Shown: positions 1 through 7,495, counted from the first letter of the stretch. The stretch is 21,282 nucleotides of DNA from CAZRGV01 sp964599655 (GCA_964599655.1 CAZRGV010000106.1:1-21282), one strand, 5' to 3'. The notes: a model not told the origin generated them from the letters alone. A program made the numbers and translations.

Positions 1-405
1 GACACTTTTCCCGGGCCTCGCTCTCAACGGGTTCCCCTCGCTTCGCCCACAATCGAGAACACGGCTTGGACCCCTCCGCGCTCCGCGGCGATCGACGTTA
101 CTCAAGGTCGTGACACTGTTTAGCGATAGGTCGTACCTCAATGAGCATGGAACGGATAAAAAATCAATAAATGTTGTGAATAAGCGATCGAAACGATCCG
201 GGGCAACTGTCAACACGTCGACACTGCGGCATGACTCTTGCCGAGGTCTGTCCCGTTGAGTAAGGTTGTATCAGAATTCTTCTCGAGATCTTCGTCATCC
301 TCCGAGATCACGACCGAGGAGTCGGCGCCTGGATCGAGGTCGACCGAGGTCCGCCCCCCAACCTTCGTGGCGCAAACCGACGTTGGCGGCTTTCTGGGTC
401 CTTGC
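1..405. other. Left-edge non-coding stretch
   Basis: I see no convincing gene here. Open frames are short and lack the strong G/C third-position bias of the real genes. The stretch holds a relatively A/T-rich patch at about 150-185, unusual for this window, and a small hairpin (CCGCG, loop CTC, CGCGG at 76-88). The end of a gene lying to the left could extend into the first bases, but nothing shows this. The promoter of the 454 gene begins inside it at 383. Confidence 0.5.
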
Positions 406-411
406 TAGAAT
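383..411 (+). promoter_or_regulatory. Sigma-70-like promoter for the 454 gene
   Basis: TTGGCG at 383-388 and TAGAAT at 406-411 are separated by 17 bp, the ideal spacing for a housekeeping sigma factor. Transcription would begin near 418, giving a leader of about 36 nt that carries the ribosome site AAGGGAGGT. The 9-mer around the -10 box, GCTAGAATC, recurs at the promoter ahead of 2807. Confidence 0.6.
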
Positions 412-453
412 CGGGTTCCTTCCGGGAGGCTGTCCCACGTAAGGGAGGTCGCC

Positions 454-909
454 ATGTGTCCATGCAGCACACCGGCGGTGGCCATGATGGAACCGCTGGT
501 ACGTCATAGCGTCCACGTCGAAGGGGCGGTCGAGGCCGACCGGCACAAGTGGATCGAGAGCGAAAAGGCCGGGCGTGACCTCGGCGACGCCGCGATCCGT
601 TGCTGGGTCAAGAAGCACTGGAACGGCTTTCTTCGAGCCCGATGGCTCGAGCACCTCCAGGGCAAGCGGTTCTGGATCGAACTCGACCACGACGACTTCG
701 GACTGCTCCAGCGAAGGTTTCAGGGCTCCTTGCTGATCGACGAGATCCTCCGCCGACTCATCGAAGGCAAAGAGAACCTGGGAATCATCAACTGGGCCAT
801 TGATACCAAACTCTCGATGGAAGAGATCTTCGAGATTCTCGAAACGCTCGACATCAATAGTCGGCGCATCGAGTGCCAGCTCGAATCCCGCCTTTCCCAG
901 TCATATTGA
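454..909 (+). CDS. Conserved-type hypothetical protein, 151 aa
   Basis: I do not recognise a named family. The start is fixed by a near-ideal ribosome site, AAGGGAGGT at 441-449, 4 bases before ATG 454; the in-frame ATGs at 484 and 487 lack one. The protein is charged, soluble-looking and probably mostly helical. It opens with Met-Cys-Pro-Cys, then has a patch beginning HKWIESEKAGRDLG (about residues 31-44), a tryptophan-rich basic middle (CWVKKHWNGFLRARW), and an acidic helical end (SMEEIFEILETLDINSRR). There is no signal peptide and no membrane segment. From memory, similar short proteins with an 'HKW-SEKAG' start occur in planctomycetes, but I cannot verify this. It is transcribed alone from its own promoter and converges on the aminopeptidase gene. 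No function is proposed. Confidence 0.75.
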   Translation: MCPCSTPAVAMMEPLVRHSVHVEGAVEADRHKWIESEKAGRDLGDAAIRCWVKKHWNGFLRARWLEHLQGKRFWIELDHDDFGLLQRRFQGSLLIDEILRRLIEGKENLGIINWAIDTKLSMEEIFEILETLDINSRRIECQLESRLSQSY

Positions 910-1015
910 AGTTTGCGAAACCTGGTCGTTTGTCTGATGCGACTTCGCCGTCGCCACGTCGATCGTTCGTCACGAATCGCCGAAGCCATCGCTTCCGTGG
1001 CCGCGCGCGGTGGCG

Positions 1016-2497
1016 TTACGTCGACGCGGACCGCGATTCCGCCAGGGCGATGAGCGTGCGCGTGAAGCAGCCGGTTCCGCCGACATCCTGCGTGGCGCTC
1101 TCGTTCTCCACCCAACTCGGCCCAGCGATGTCAAGGTGCGCCCAGGGCGTCTGTCCGACGAACTTCTGAAGAAACTTGGCCGCCGTAACCGCGCCTCCCC
1201 ACTTTCCCCCGACATTCTTGCAATCGGCGACTGTGCTTTTCAGCGCCTCGTCGAAGTCCTCATCAAGAGGCATCCGCCAGAGTCGCTCCCCCGCCTGACG
1301 CGACGCCCTCACAACCGACTCAGACAGGGCCTCATCGTTGCTAAACAATCCGGCGATCTTTTGACCCAGGGCGACCATGCAAGCTCCCGTCAAGGTCGCC
1401 AGGTCGATGACCGCCGCTGGGTGTTGCTCCACGGCGTAGCTCAAGGCATCGGCAAGAATCAAGCGACCCTCGGCGTCGGTGTTGAGGACCTCGACCGTCG
1501 TGCCGTTTCGCATGGTCAGCACATCACCAAGTTTCATCGCCGAGCCGCCGGTCATGTTCTCGGCGAGGGCGAGATAGCCCGTCACATTGACCGCAAGTTT
1601 CAGACGGGCGATCGCTTGCATCGTCGACGCCACGACCGCGGCGCCGGTCATGTCCGACTTCATCGTCTCCATCGACGCTGACGGCTTCAGCGAGAGGCCG
1701 CCGGAATCAAATGTGATCCCCTTTCCGACGAGTGCCAGAGGCGGACCGTTCCCCCCGCCTTGATAGCGGAGCACCACGAAGGCCGGTGGCTGCGACGACC
1801 CCGCCGCGACACCCAGCAACCCGCCAAATCGTTCCGACTTGATCCTGGCCTCGTCCCAAACCTCGACGATTCCCGTCGGTTCGGCGAGGGAGCGGATCTG
1901 TTCCGCCAGCACGCTCGGGGGCTTTTCGGAGGGGGGCGTGTTCACGAGGTCGCGCGCCTGGTTAATCGCCTCGCCAATGATCTGCCCGCGACGCGCGCCC
2001 GATTGAAGGGCCTCGCTCTCCAGCGCCAGGTCGGGAGGAGCGATCAGACTCAACAGGCCAAAGGGCTGGCGAGCGGGTTCGGTCTTACGAAGGCCCGCAC
2101 TCTTCGTTCCGACCACAACGCCCTGGATCAGGGCCGACGCGATGACAAGTGGCTCCGCGGTCGACGGGAGGACGACCGCAACCGATTCCCTCGACTTCCC
2201 CGAGAGCTTCTTTCCCACCGCGACGCCCGCCGAATACGCGGCTCCCGCGTCGAACTTCTCCGCCGATCCCAGCCCGAACGCAAGCACCCCTTCCGCCTTT
2301 AGGCCGGTATTGTAAAGCGGAACCAGCTCCGCGAGCGAGCCGTTGATCTCCTTCGTCTCGATCAACCGGTGCAGAAGCGTGCCCAAAGGCGTCGAGAGGG
2401 GCGTGGCGACGGGATCGACCTTCCCTTCGAAAACACCAACGGCCAGCCAGCTTACGTCGAGATCCTGGATGCTCTGAATGTTCGCTTGAACGCGCAT
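1016..2497 (-). CDS. pepA: Leucyl aminopeptidase (peptidase family M17)
   Basis: A cytosolic di-metal exopeptidase that removes N-terminal residues from peptides. The C-terminal catalytic half carries every family residue with the same spacing as Escherichia coli PepA: Lys259 and Asp264 (VGKGITFDSGG), Lys271, Asp282 (MKSD), and Asp341, Glu343 and Arg345 (NTDAEGR). Spacing between the first lysine and the arginine is 86 residues, as in E. coli (270 to 356). The N-terminal half (about 1-160) is the variable macro-like domain. At 493 aa it is normal length. An in-frame GTG at 2509 would add four residues; ATG 2497 is preferred because translation beginning MRVQANIQ fits the family better, although neither start has a strong ribosome site. 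The gene is monocistronic, divergent from the lipoprotein gene and convergent with the 454 gene. The enzyme assignment is firm; the physiological substrate is not known. Confidence 0.95.
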   Translation of the reverse strand: MRVQANIQSIQDLDVSWLAVGVFEGKVDPVATPLSTPLGTLLHRLIETKEINGSLAELVPLYNTGLKAEGVLAFGLGSAEKFDAGAAYSAGVAVGKKLSGKSRESVAVVLPSTAEPLVIASALIQGVVVGTKSAGLRKTEPARQPFGLLSLIAPPDLALESEALQSGARRGQIIGEAINQARDLVNTPPSEKPPSVLAEQIRSLAEPTGIVEVWDEARIKSERFGGLLGVAAGSSQPPAFVVLRYQGGGNGPPLALVGKGITFDSGGLSLKPSASMETMKSDMTGAAVVASTMQAIARLKLAVNVTGYLALAENMTGGSAMKLGDVLTMRNGTTVEVLNTDAEGRLILADALSYAVEQHPAAVIDLATLTGACMVALGQKIAGLFSNDEALSESVVRASRQAGERLWRMPLDEDFDEALKSTVADCKNVGGKWGGAVTAAKFLQKFVGQTPWAHLDIAGPSWVENESATQDVGGTGCFTRTLIALAESRSAST

Positions 2498-2806
2498 GGG
2501 CGAAGACACTCGTCGGGCGTGGTGAAAGAACCCTCCCGTCCCGGCCAGGGAAGGGGGCGGGCTTCATCTTCGCAAGCCGGACGAACCGCGCCAAGCCGCC
2601 TTGCCGATGCGGAGGGAGTCCGCTAGAATCCGTCGCCTCTCTCATTCGGAGGCACCCCATCGACCGATTCTCCACCCCGATCAAGAAGATCGACATGCTC
2701 GGATCGTCATGGAGCCCGTGCCGCTCCGGCGCGATCCGCGTAAGGCGACCGGGGCGGTCCCGATCGACCTCCCGGTAGGCGAGACGCGAGGCAAGGAGGC
2801 CGTCGC
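2498..2806. other. Divergent intergenic region between pepA and the lipoprotein gene
   Basis: About 310 bases between two divergent starts. The plus-strand promoter at 2601-2629 is clear. I could not find an equally good promoter for pepA on the minus strand. Open frames crossing the region on both strands are shadows without ribosome sites. Confidence 0.5.
2601..2629 (+). promoter_or_regulatory. Sigma-70-like promoter for the PEGA lipoprotein gene
   Basis: TTGCCG at 2601-2606 and TAGAAT at 2624-2629 with a 17-bp spacer. The architecture and the core GCTAGAATC match the promoter at 383-411. Predicted transcription start is near 2636, leaving a leader of about 170 nt before ATG 2807. Confidence 0.6.
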
Positions 2807-3268
2807 ATGAATCGGGACCGAGTCCGAGGGCGTTGGCCCGCCATCGCGTTGGGCTGCATGGTCTGTTCGAGCCTGGTCGGTTGCGTCGAACGACGTTACA
2901 CCATCCGGACCGATCCTCCCGGAGCCCTCGTTTACGTCAATGGCGAGGAACTCGGCCCGTCGCCCGCGTCTCACTCCTTCACCTACTACGGCGACCGCGA
3001 GATCGTCCTGGTGGCGGATGGCTATGAAACCGAGCGGATCATCCAGCCGATCAAGGCGCCTCTCTACGACAACAATCTTACGGACGTCTTTACCGAGAAC
3101 TTCCTGCCGTTCACACTCCGCGACGAACGTGAGTTCACGTACAAGTTGCGACCGTCGACCGTACCCGAGACGGGCGATCTCGTGAATCGAGCCGACCAGC
3201 TCCGCGCTCAAGGCAAGCAACCACCGCCGCCAAGACGTCGAGGGCTCTTCGGCTTCCTGGGCTTTTGA
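2807..3268 (+). CDS. PEGA-domain lipoprotein, 153 aa
   Basis: A probable envelope lipoprotein. The ribosome site AAGGAGG (2793-2799) is 7 bases before ATG 2807. The first 26 residues form a lipoprotein signal: basic start (NRDRVRGR), hydrophobic stretch, and a lipobox ending SLVGC, with Cys26 as the lipidation site. A PEGA domain follows at about residues 30-77, recognised by the pattern 'IRTDPPGALVYVNGEELG ... VLVADGYE', a small beta module common in surface and secreted bacterial proteins. The middle is unassigned. The C-terminus (about 125-153) is proline-rich then basic and hydrophobic (PPPPRRRGLFGFLGF). It is transcribed alone. PEGA domains are thought to bind or anchor to surface structures; the partner is unknown. 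Confidence 0.85.
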   Translation: MNRDRVRGRWPAIALGCMVCSSLVGCVERRYTIRTDPPGALVYVNGEELGPSPASHSFTYYGDREIVLVADGYETERIIQPIKAPLYDNNLTDVFTENFLPFTLRDEREFTYKLRPSTVPETGDLVNRADQLRAQGKQPPPPRRRGLFGFLGF

Positions 3269-3704
3269 TCACTGATCCGGAGCTTCGGCGAGCGCCGTCG
3301 AACGGCCGATCCTTTGACCTGCCGAGCCTGAGTCTCGACGGACAGGCTGCCGTCGCCACCCTGACGTTTCCGTGCTCGTACCAGGCTCGTGAAATCGCGG
3401 TCGGTGACTGGCGGCTTGGACTGGTCAGACCGATCGAGTTCCGTTACATTGCCGCCGGTCACATCCAACGCCGCGTTTTCCCTGCCTCGGGCGTGAATGT
3501 GTCCGGGTGCGCTGCCCAGCCAATGGATCGGACGGGAGCGCGCTCAATCGGTGGATTCCATCCAGGAATCTCTCCGAGACCGCCGATAAAAGAACGGAGG
3601 GTCGAATTCCACGGACCGACCGAGCGACCCGGTCAGGGTCGCTTTCTGGCCCTTGGGTTCGACGCCGACGGTTGCCCATCCCCAGGGAGAGGAGGTGGAG
3701 ACCG
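3269..3704. other. Intergenic region upstream of the nitrilase-family gene
   Basis: About 436 bases. A plus-strand frame across 3265-3708 has no ribosome site and weak codon bias, so I do not call it. The region holds a perfect 8-bp hairpin at 3623-3643 and the strong ribosome site for the gene at 3705. No convincing -35/-10 pair was found. Confidence 0.5.
3623..3643 (+). terminator. Perfect 8-bp stem-loop, possible terminator or leader hairpin
   Basis: AGCGACCC (3623-3630), loop GGTCA, GGGTCGCT (3636-3643), followed by TTCTGG. The T-run is weak. It lies 355 bases past the lipoprotein stop and about 60 bases before the nitrilase-family start, so it could end read-through from the former or be a leader structure of the latter. 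Confidence 0.35.
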
Positions 3705-4577
3705 GTGAAGCTTCTGGCCGCCGCCATCCAGATGCCCGCCGAACCCTTGGCTGTCGCGGCCAATCTCGAACGGGCTGATGAACGACTCCGAGAGGCCCGA
3801 CGCTCCGGGACCGCGCTGGCGGTCTTACCGGAGATGTTCAATACCGGTTACGGCCTCTTCCCCGATTTCTCGCACTGCGCCGAGGGAGTCGACGGACCCA
3901 CTCTGACGCACCTCCGGCGTCGTTCCCAACAGTGGAACATGGCGATCGCCGCCGGATTCGTCGAGCGAGACGGCCGGCATCTCTACGATGCTCTCGCCTT
4001 CTGTCTCCCCGATGGCGACGTCCACGTGTACCGCAAGCGCAATCTCGTTTTCTGGGAACGGTTCCGGTTTCGCCCCGGAACGTCGCCACTGGTCGTCTCC
4101 ACGCCTTGGGGTCGGATCGGCTTCGCGGTTTGCGCCGACATGATCTATCGCAAGGTCTGGCACGATTACCGCGACCGCATCGATCTGGCGGTCATCGCCG
4201 CTGCCTGGCCCGACTTCGCGAACCGGCACACCGGACGCCGCCACTGGCTGATGGGCCATGTCGGGCCCATGTCGGGGGAGATCCCCTCCAAGGTGGCCAG
4301 GGATCTGGGCATTCCGGTCATCTTCGCCAACCAGTGTGGACCCACCCACACCACCATCCCCCTTCTCGGAACCTGGATCGCCGAGCGCTTGCCCGACCGA
4401 TTTGCTGGCCGCAGCAGCATTTGCGACGGGCATCACGGCGCGCCGGTGGTCGCGGACTCCGAAGAGCGTTTGATCTTCTCCACCATCACCCTTCACTCGT
4501 CACGAGGTCCTAAAACGTGCCGTTCTATGTCCCTGTCGGTCCCCGCGGCATCCTCTTCCGCCTTGGAACCTGTCTGA
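3705..4577 (+). CDS. Carbon-nitrogen hydrolase (nitrilase superfamily), 290 aa
   Basis: A cytoplasmic amidase-type enzyme of the nitrilase superfamily, which hydrolyses amide or nitrile C-N bonds through a Glu-Lys-Cys triad. All three are present: Glu43 (VLPEMF), Lys111 (VYRKRN) and Cys143 (FAVCADM). The start is GTG 3705, 8 bases after a strong ribosome site (GGAGAGGAGGT, 3686-3696); the longer open frame from 3507 has no such site and its extra residues look non-coding. The substrate cannot be read from sequence; omega-amidase, carbamoylase and ammonia-lyase-linked members look alike at this level. The last 25 or so residues are low in family character and overlap a second reading frame from 4517, so the C-terminus may be recently extended or altered. 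Assignment to the superfamily is firm, specificity open. Confidence 0.88.
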   Translation: MKLLAAAIQMPAEPLAVAANLERADERLREARRSGTALAVLPEMFNTGYGLFPDFSHCAEGVDGPTLTHLRRRSQQWNMAIAAGFVERDGRHLYDALAFCLPDGDVHVYRKRNLVFWERFRFRPGTSPLVVSTPWGRIGFAVCADMIYRKVWHDYRDRIDLAVIAAAWPDFANRHTGRRHWLMGHVGPMSGEIPSKVARDLGIPVIFANQCGPTHTTIPLLGTWIAERLPDRFAGRSSICDGHHGAPVVADSEERLIFSTITLHSSRGPKTCRSMSLSVPAASSSALEPV

Positions 4578-4675
4578 TCGGAGTGCTCGGCTCCCTCACC
4601 TACTGGTGGGCTTGCCGTCGCCGATCGCTGGTCCCGTCTCCGATCGTTGTGGAATTCCATTTTCCCGACGCCTGA
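4517..4675 (+). CDS. Small membrane protein candidate, 52 aa
   Basis: Translation from GTG 4517 begins VPFYVPVGPRGILFRLG and contains one hydrophobic segment (about residues 12-32, LGTCLIGVLGSLTYWWA) followed by a basic CRRRS patch, a typical inside-positive membrane anchor. The ribosome site GAGGT (4504-4508) is 8 bases upstream. Third codon positions are mostly G/C, as in real genes here. It overlaps the last 61 bases of the nitrilase-family gene in another frame, suggesting translational coupling. It could instead be the true, frameshifted continuation of the sequence after the hydrolase, or chance. No family recognised. Confidence 0.45.
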   Translation: MPFYVPVGPRGILFRLGTCLIGVLGSLTYWWACRRRSLVPSPIVVEFHFPDA

Positions 4676-5094
4676 GCTCGTTCTGAACGGCAGTCGACCG
4701 GTTTGAGCCAACTCCCCCCCGCTTCAGAATCTCTCTCGCGTCTCGATTGTCCCGTGATCCGTGGCGCGGCCCGAACGTGGTCGGTTGATGACAGCGCCGA
4801 CTAAGTTCCCTGACGCCCCAATCGAATCGGGTAGGCCCACTCCCTGCATCTTCTCGATCCGCGATTCTCGGTTCAACCCGCGAAATCCGCCCACAACCCA
4901 CGCTGAACGATCCCAATCTCACGAAAATGTCGAGGCATGCCGGGTTCCAAACAACTCCAGGGGCCTGCCCCGACGGGGCAAGATAGGGTATAATTGTCGG
5001 ACTGAAGTCACTTCGATTTCCCCAATACACCGCGGTGCCGCGCCTCTCTCCCGCGTGGCTTTGCCGACCCCCCCCTCACGGAGTCTTGCACACC
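4676..5094. other. Intergenic region upstream of asnB
   Basis: About 420 bases with no convincing gene; frames across it on both strands lack ribosome sites. Its right part holds the operator-like palindrome and the TATAAT box described separately, then a leader of about 94 nt before the asnB start. Confidence 0.5.
4960..4994 (+). promoter_or_regulatory. Promoter and overlapping palindromic operator for asnB
   Basis: A perfect TATAAT at 4989-4994 is preceded by a perfect palindrome TGCCCC-GAC-GGGGCA (4966-4980). The left arm can also pair with an upstream GGGGC (4960-4964), so three alternating half-sites are present. The place expected for a -35 box is occupied by the palindrome itself and matches TTGACA poorly. 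This suggests a regulated promoter, either repressed or activated by a protein bound at the palindrome. No regulator can be named. Confidence 0.5.
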
Positions 5095-7104
5095 ATGTGT
5101 GGAATCGCCGGGGCGATGGATCTGAAAGGGACTCGGGAATTCTCGACCGACCGCCTGCTGGCGATGACTAGCGCGATCGCCCATCGGGGGCCCGACGACG
5201 AACACATTTATCAGGAACCCGGCGTCGCTCTGGGAGCCCGACGGCTCTCGATCGTGGATCTGGCGGGAGGTCGTCAGCCGCTTTCGAACGAAGATGGCTC
5301 GGTCTGGGTCGCCTTCAATGGCGAACTCTTCGAGTATCCCGAGCTGCGAGAAGAACTTCTGGCGAACGGTCACCGGCTGTCCACGCGCTGCGACACCGAG
5401 GCCTGGGTCCATCTTTACGAGGACCGAGGCTCCGCGATGTTCGACAAGGCCAGAGGCCAGTTCGCCGTCTCGCTCTGGGACCGCGACGAGCGCACCTTGA
5501 TTCTCGGTCGCGATCGGGTTGGCATCTGCCCGCTTTACTACGCGGAACGTGATGGCTGGCTCCTCTGGGGCTCCGAGATCAAGGTCCTTCTTGCCTCCGG
5601 CCTTGTCGACGCCCGACCCGATCCGAAGGGGGTCGACCACCTCTTCACGTTCTTCTGCGCCGGAACCACCCGCACCTTCTTCGACGGCGTCAAGTCGTTG
5701 CCGCCGGGTCACTTCCTCAAGGTCAAGGACGGTCGGATCTCGCTCCATCAATACTGGGACCTCGACTTCCCCGACGTGGGCGACGAGCGACGCCTCGATG
5801 ACCCCACCCCGCTGGTCGACGAGTTGGAGGATCTTCTCCGGCAAGCGGTGGAGCGGCGGCTTCGAGGGGACGTGCCGGTGGTCAGCTACATCAGCGGTGG
5901 GCTGGACTCGACCGTGGTCCTGGGTCTGAGTTCCCGCCAACGAGGTCATGCGGTCCCCTCGTTCACGATCGGCCTCGACCGAGCCGGTCCGGACGAACGA
6001 GGCCCCTCCACCGAGGCCGCCCGGGTGCTTGGCTCTCCGCTGACGACCGTGACCATGGATCGTGAGAAAATCGCCAACGCCTTTCCCGAACTCGTGGTGG
6101 CGGCGGAAGGCCCCGTTCTCGACACCTCATGCGCCACCCTGATGCGCCTGGCCGGCGCGGTTCACCAGCAAGGCTACAAGGTCGCCCTGACCGGCGAAGG
6201 GGCCGACGAGGCTCTCGCCGGCTACATCTGGTTCAAGTCGCAGAAGGTCCGAAACTGGCTTGGAGATCGAATCGGGGCCTTCTTACCAACTCTGGGCCGC
6301 AACCTTCTCCTCAGGGCCGTCGGCGGAAGCAAGGCGCACCGTCCTCCGCTGATGGGGATGAAGGGCGTGCGGCCCGCGCAGCAGGATCTTTATGAACTGC
6401 TCGGTCAGGTCCGTCCCCAGCTTTATACGAAGGGCCTCTGGGAACGGCTCGGAGATCACAACCCGTACGATGACCTCGACCTGACGAACGACCGGATCGC
6501 CCGCTGGCACCCGCTCAATCGGTCGCTTTACGTCGGGTACAAGGTCATGCTGGCCGGCCTCTTGATGGTTTCCAAGGGCGACCGGATCGCCATGCACAAC
6601 TCCGTCGAGACGCGCTACCCGTTCCTCGACGACGACGTCGTCAACTTCTGCGCCGGGATCGCGCCGGAGTACAAGCTGCACGGGTTGACCGAGAAGTGGA
6701 TCTTGCGACAGGTGGCCGCCAAGACCCTGCCGCCTCGAATCGCGAACCGCCCCAAGACCATGTTCCGGGCAAGCCTCTCCGACACCTTCCTGGGCGCGCA
6801 TCGACCGTCCTGGGTCGATCAGCTCCTCAGCCCCGAATCGCTCCAGGCCTCGGGTTATTTCGATCCCAAGGTCGTCGCTCGCCAGGTCTCGTTGCAGCGG
6901 AGTATCCCTCGGATCACTCCGAAGCGCTTCGTGTACGACCTCGGCCTGACCAGCGTCGTCTCGACCCAGCTCTGGCATCACCTGTTCATGGGCGGCGGGC
7001 TCTGCGAACTTCCGACCTGGACCGCGCCCGAGTTCGCAGGCAACCGTTACCCAACCCATTACAAGACCCGTGAGGACGTTCCCGAATCGGCCGCCGTCGC
7101 CTGA
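5095..7104 (+). CDS. asnB: Asparagine synthetase (glutamine-hydrolysing), class II, 669 aa
   Basis: Makes asparagine from aspartate, glutamine and ATP, or a related amidation. ATG 5095 is chosen because the sequence MCGIAGAMD must start there: Cys2 is the N-terminal nucleophile of the class II glutaminase domain (about 1-190). Other glutaminase marks are HRGPDDE, the SIVDLAGGRQPL segment and the FNGEL motif. The synthetase domain has the ATP-pyrophosphatase loop SGGLDST at 267-273 and the GEGADEALAGY segment. At 669 aa it is longer than E. coli AsnB (554) and resembles the long forms of AsnB/AsnO, some of which amidate cell-wall or polysaccharide precursors instead of free aspartate. It is transcribed alone and followed by a long hairpin. 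The general class is sure; the precise acceptor is less so. Confidence 0.92.
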   Translation: MCGIAGAMDLKGTREFSTDRLLAMTSAIAHRGPDDEHIYQEPGVALGARRLSIVDLAGGRQPLSNEDGSVWVAFNGELFEYPELREELLANGHRLSTRCDTEAWVHLYEDRGSAMFDKARGQFAVSLWDRDERTLILGRDRVGICPLYYAERDGWLLWGSEIKVLLASGLVDARPDPKGVDHLFTFFCAGTTRTFFDGVKSLPPGHFLKVKDGRISLHQYWDLDFPDVGDERRLDDPTPLVDELEDLLRQAVERRLRGDVPVVSYISGGLDSTVVLGLSSRQRGHAVPSFTIGLDRAGPDERGPSTEAARVLGSPLTTVTMDREKIANAFPELVVAAEGPVLDTSCATLMRLAGAVHQQGYKVALTGEGADEALAGYIWFKSQKVRNWLGDRIGAFLPTLGRNLLLRAVGGSKAHRPPLMGMKGVRPAQQDLYELLGQVRPQLYTKGLWERLGDHNPYDDLDLTNDRIARWHPLNRSLYVGYKVMLAGLLMVSKGDRIAMHNSVETRYPFLDDDVVNFCAGIAPEYKLHGLTEKWILRQVAAKTLPPRIANRPKTMFRASLSDTFLGAHRPSWVDQLLSPESLQASGYFDPKVVARQVSLQRSIPRITPKRFVYDLGLTSVVSTQLWHHLFMGGGLCELPTWTAPEFAGNRYPTHYKTREDVPESAAVA

Positions 7105-7133
7105 GGAATAACGATCGGTTCGGCCGCATCCCT

Positions 7134-7179
7134 CGCCCGAGCCCGGTGGCACGAGAATCCTCGTCCGCCGGCTCGGGCG
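7134..7179 (+). terminator. Long hairpin downstream of asnB, probable terminator
   Basis: Outer arms CGCCCGAGCC (7134-7143) and GGCTCGGGCG (7170-7179) pair perfectly. After single bulged C residues the stem continues with GGTGG/CCGCC and ACGAG/CTCGT and closes on an AATC loop, about 20 pairs in all including one G-T. It starts 30 bases after the asnB stop. The following sequence (TCTGCCTTTGGTTTCTCC) is pyrimidine-rich but has no long T run, so this may be a terminator without a U-tail or an mRNA-stabilising structure. Confidence 0.6.
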
Positions 7180-7390
7180 TCTGCCTTTGGTTTCTCCTCG
7201 AACTCGCGGCCTCGGCCTCGTTTCGCGATCCCGCCGTCATCCCCCGTCGACCGACCCCAGCCAGCATTTCGACGACATCCTGTCACCGCGAATGGCTGAC
7301 CCTCCCAGGCCAAAATACCCTGGAGGGACCGACATCCGTCGATTTGCGTCGGGTTATAATGATTCCCATCGGATGCGGTCTCGGATCCGG

Positions 7391-7419
7391 TTGCGGCAGC
7401 CATCGACTATAAGTACTAA
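7391..7419 (+). promoter_or_regulatory. Weak sigma-70-like promoter candidate for the NtrC-type gene
   Basis: TTGCGG at 7391-7396 and TACTAA at 7414-7419, 17 bp apart, in the A/T-rich patch. The -10 match is poor. An isolated TATAAT at 7355-7360 is an alternative -10 without a clear partner. Confidence 0.3.
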
Positions 7420-7438
7420 TGTGAAATTCTAACAGCTC

Positions 7439-7452
7439 ATCACAAATGTGAT
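7439..7452. promoter_or_regulatory. Perfect dyad ATCACA-AA-TGTGAT, putative operator
   Basis: A 14-base perfect palindrome, 44 bases before the ATG of the sigma-54 activator and just downstream of the promoter candidate. The position fits a repressor site or autoregulation. It contains TCACA/TGTGA half-sites, but in the opposite order from a CRP site, so I do not call it CRP. Confidence 0.4.
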
Positions 7453-7495
7453 TTCGGGATGCTTAAGATTCTTCGGACACGAGTCGGAAATCACC

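Larger units (their letters stand above)
7105..7495. other. Intergenic region between asnB and the NtrC-type activator
   Basis: About 390 bases without a supported gene. It holds the long asnB hairpin (7134-7179), a second weaker inverted repeat (CCCTCC-C-AGG with CCTGGAGGG, 7300-7327), a TATAAT at 7355-7360 lacking a good -35 box, a possible promoter at 7391-7419, and the dyad at 7439-7452. Bases 7400-7480 are clearly A/T-richer than the surroundings, as in many promoter regions. Confidence 0.55.

Noticed and set aside
1001..1010. Palindrome CCGCGCGCGG between the convergent 454 and pepA genes
   Set aside because: Short and of a composition expected by chance at this GC content; no loop or T run to make it a terminator.
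1010..2302. Open frames on the plus strand across the aminopeptidase
   Set aside because: They are shadows of the M17 peptidase, whose catalytic residues are all in place on the minus strand.
3507..3704. Upstream extension of the nitrilase-family gene from ATG 3507
   Set aside because: The extra 66 residues look non-coding and contain a hairpin, while GTG 3705 has a strong ribosome site and begins at the usual family start.
3265..3708. 147-residue open frame between the lipoprotein and the nitrilase-family gene
   Set aside because: No ribosome site, weak codon bias, no recognisable domain, and it spans a hairpin.
7146..7160. TGGCACG as the -24 half of a sigma-54 promoter
   Set aside because: No TTGC lies at the required spacing, and the bases belong to the asnB hairpin.
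7439..7452. CRP/FNR-type site
   Set aside because: The half-sites are in the wrong order (TCACA first, then TGTGA) with only two bases between, which is not the CRP arrangement.
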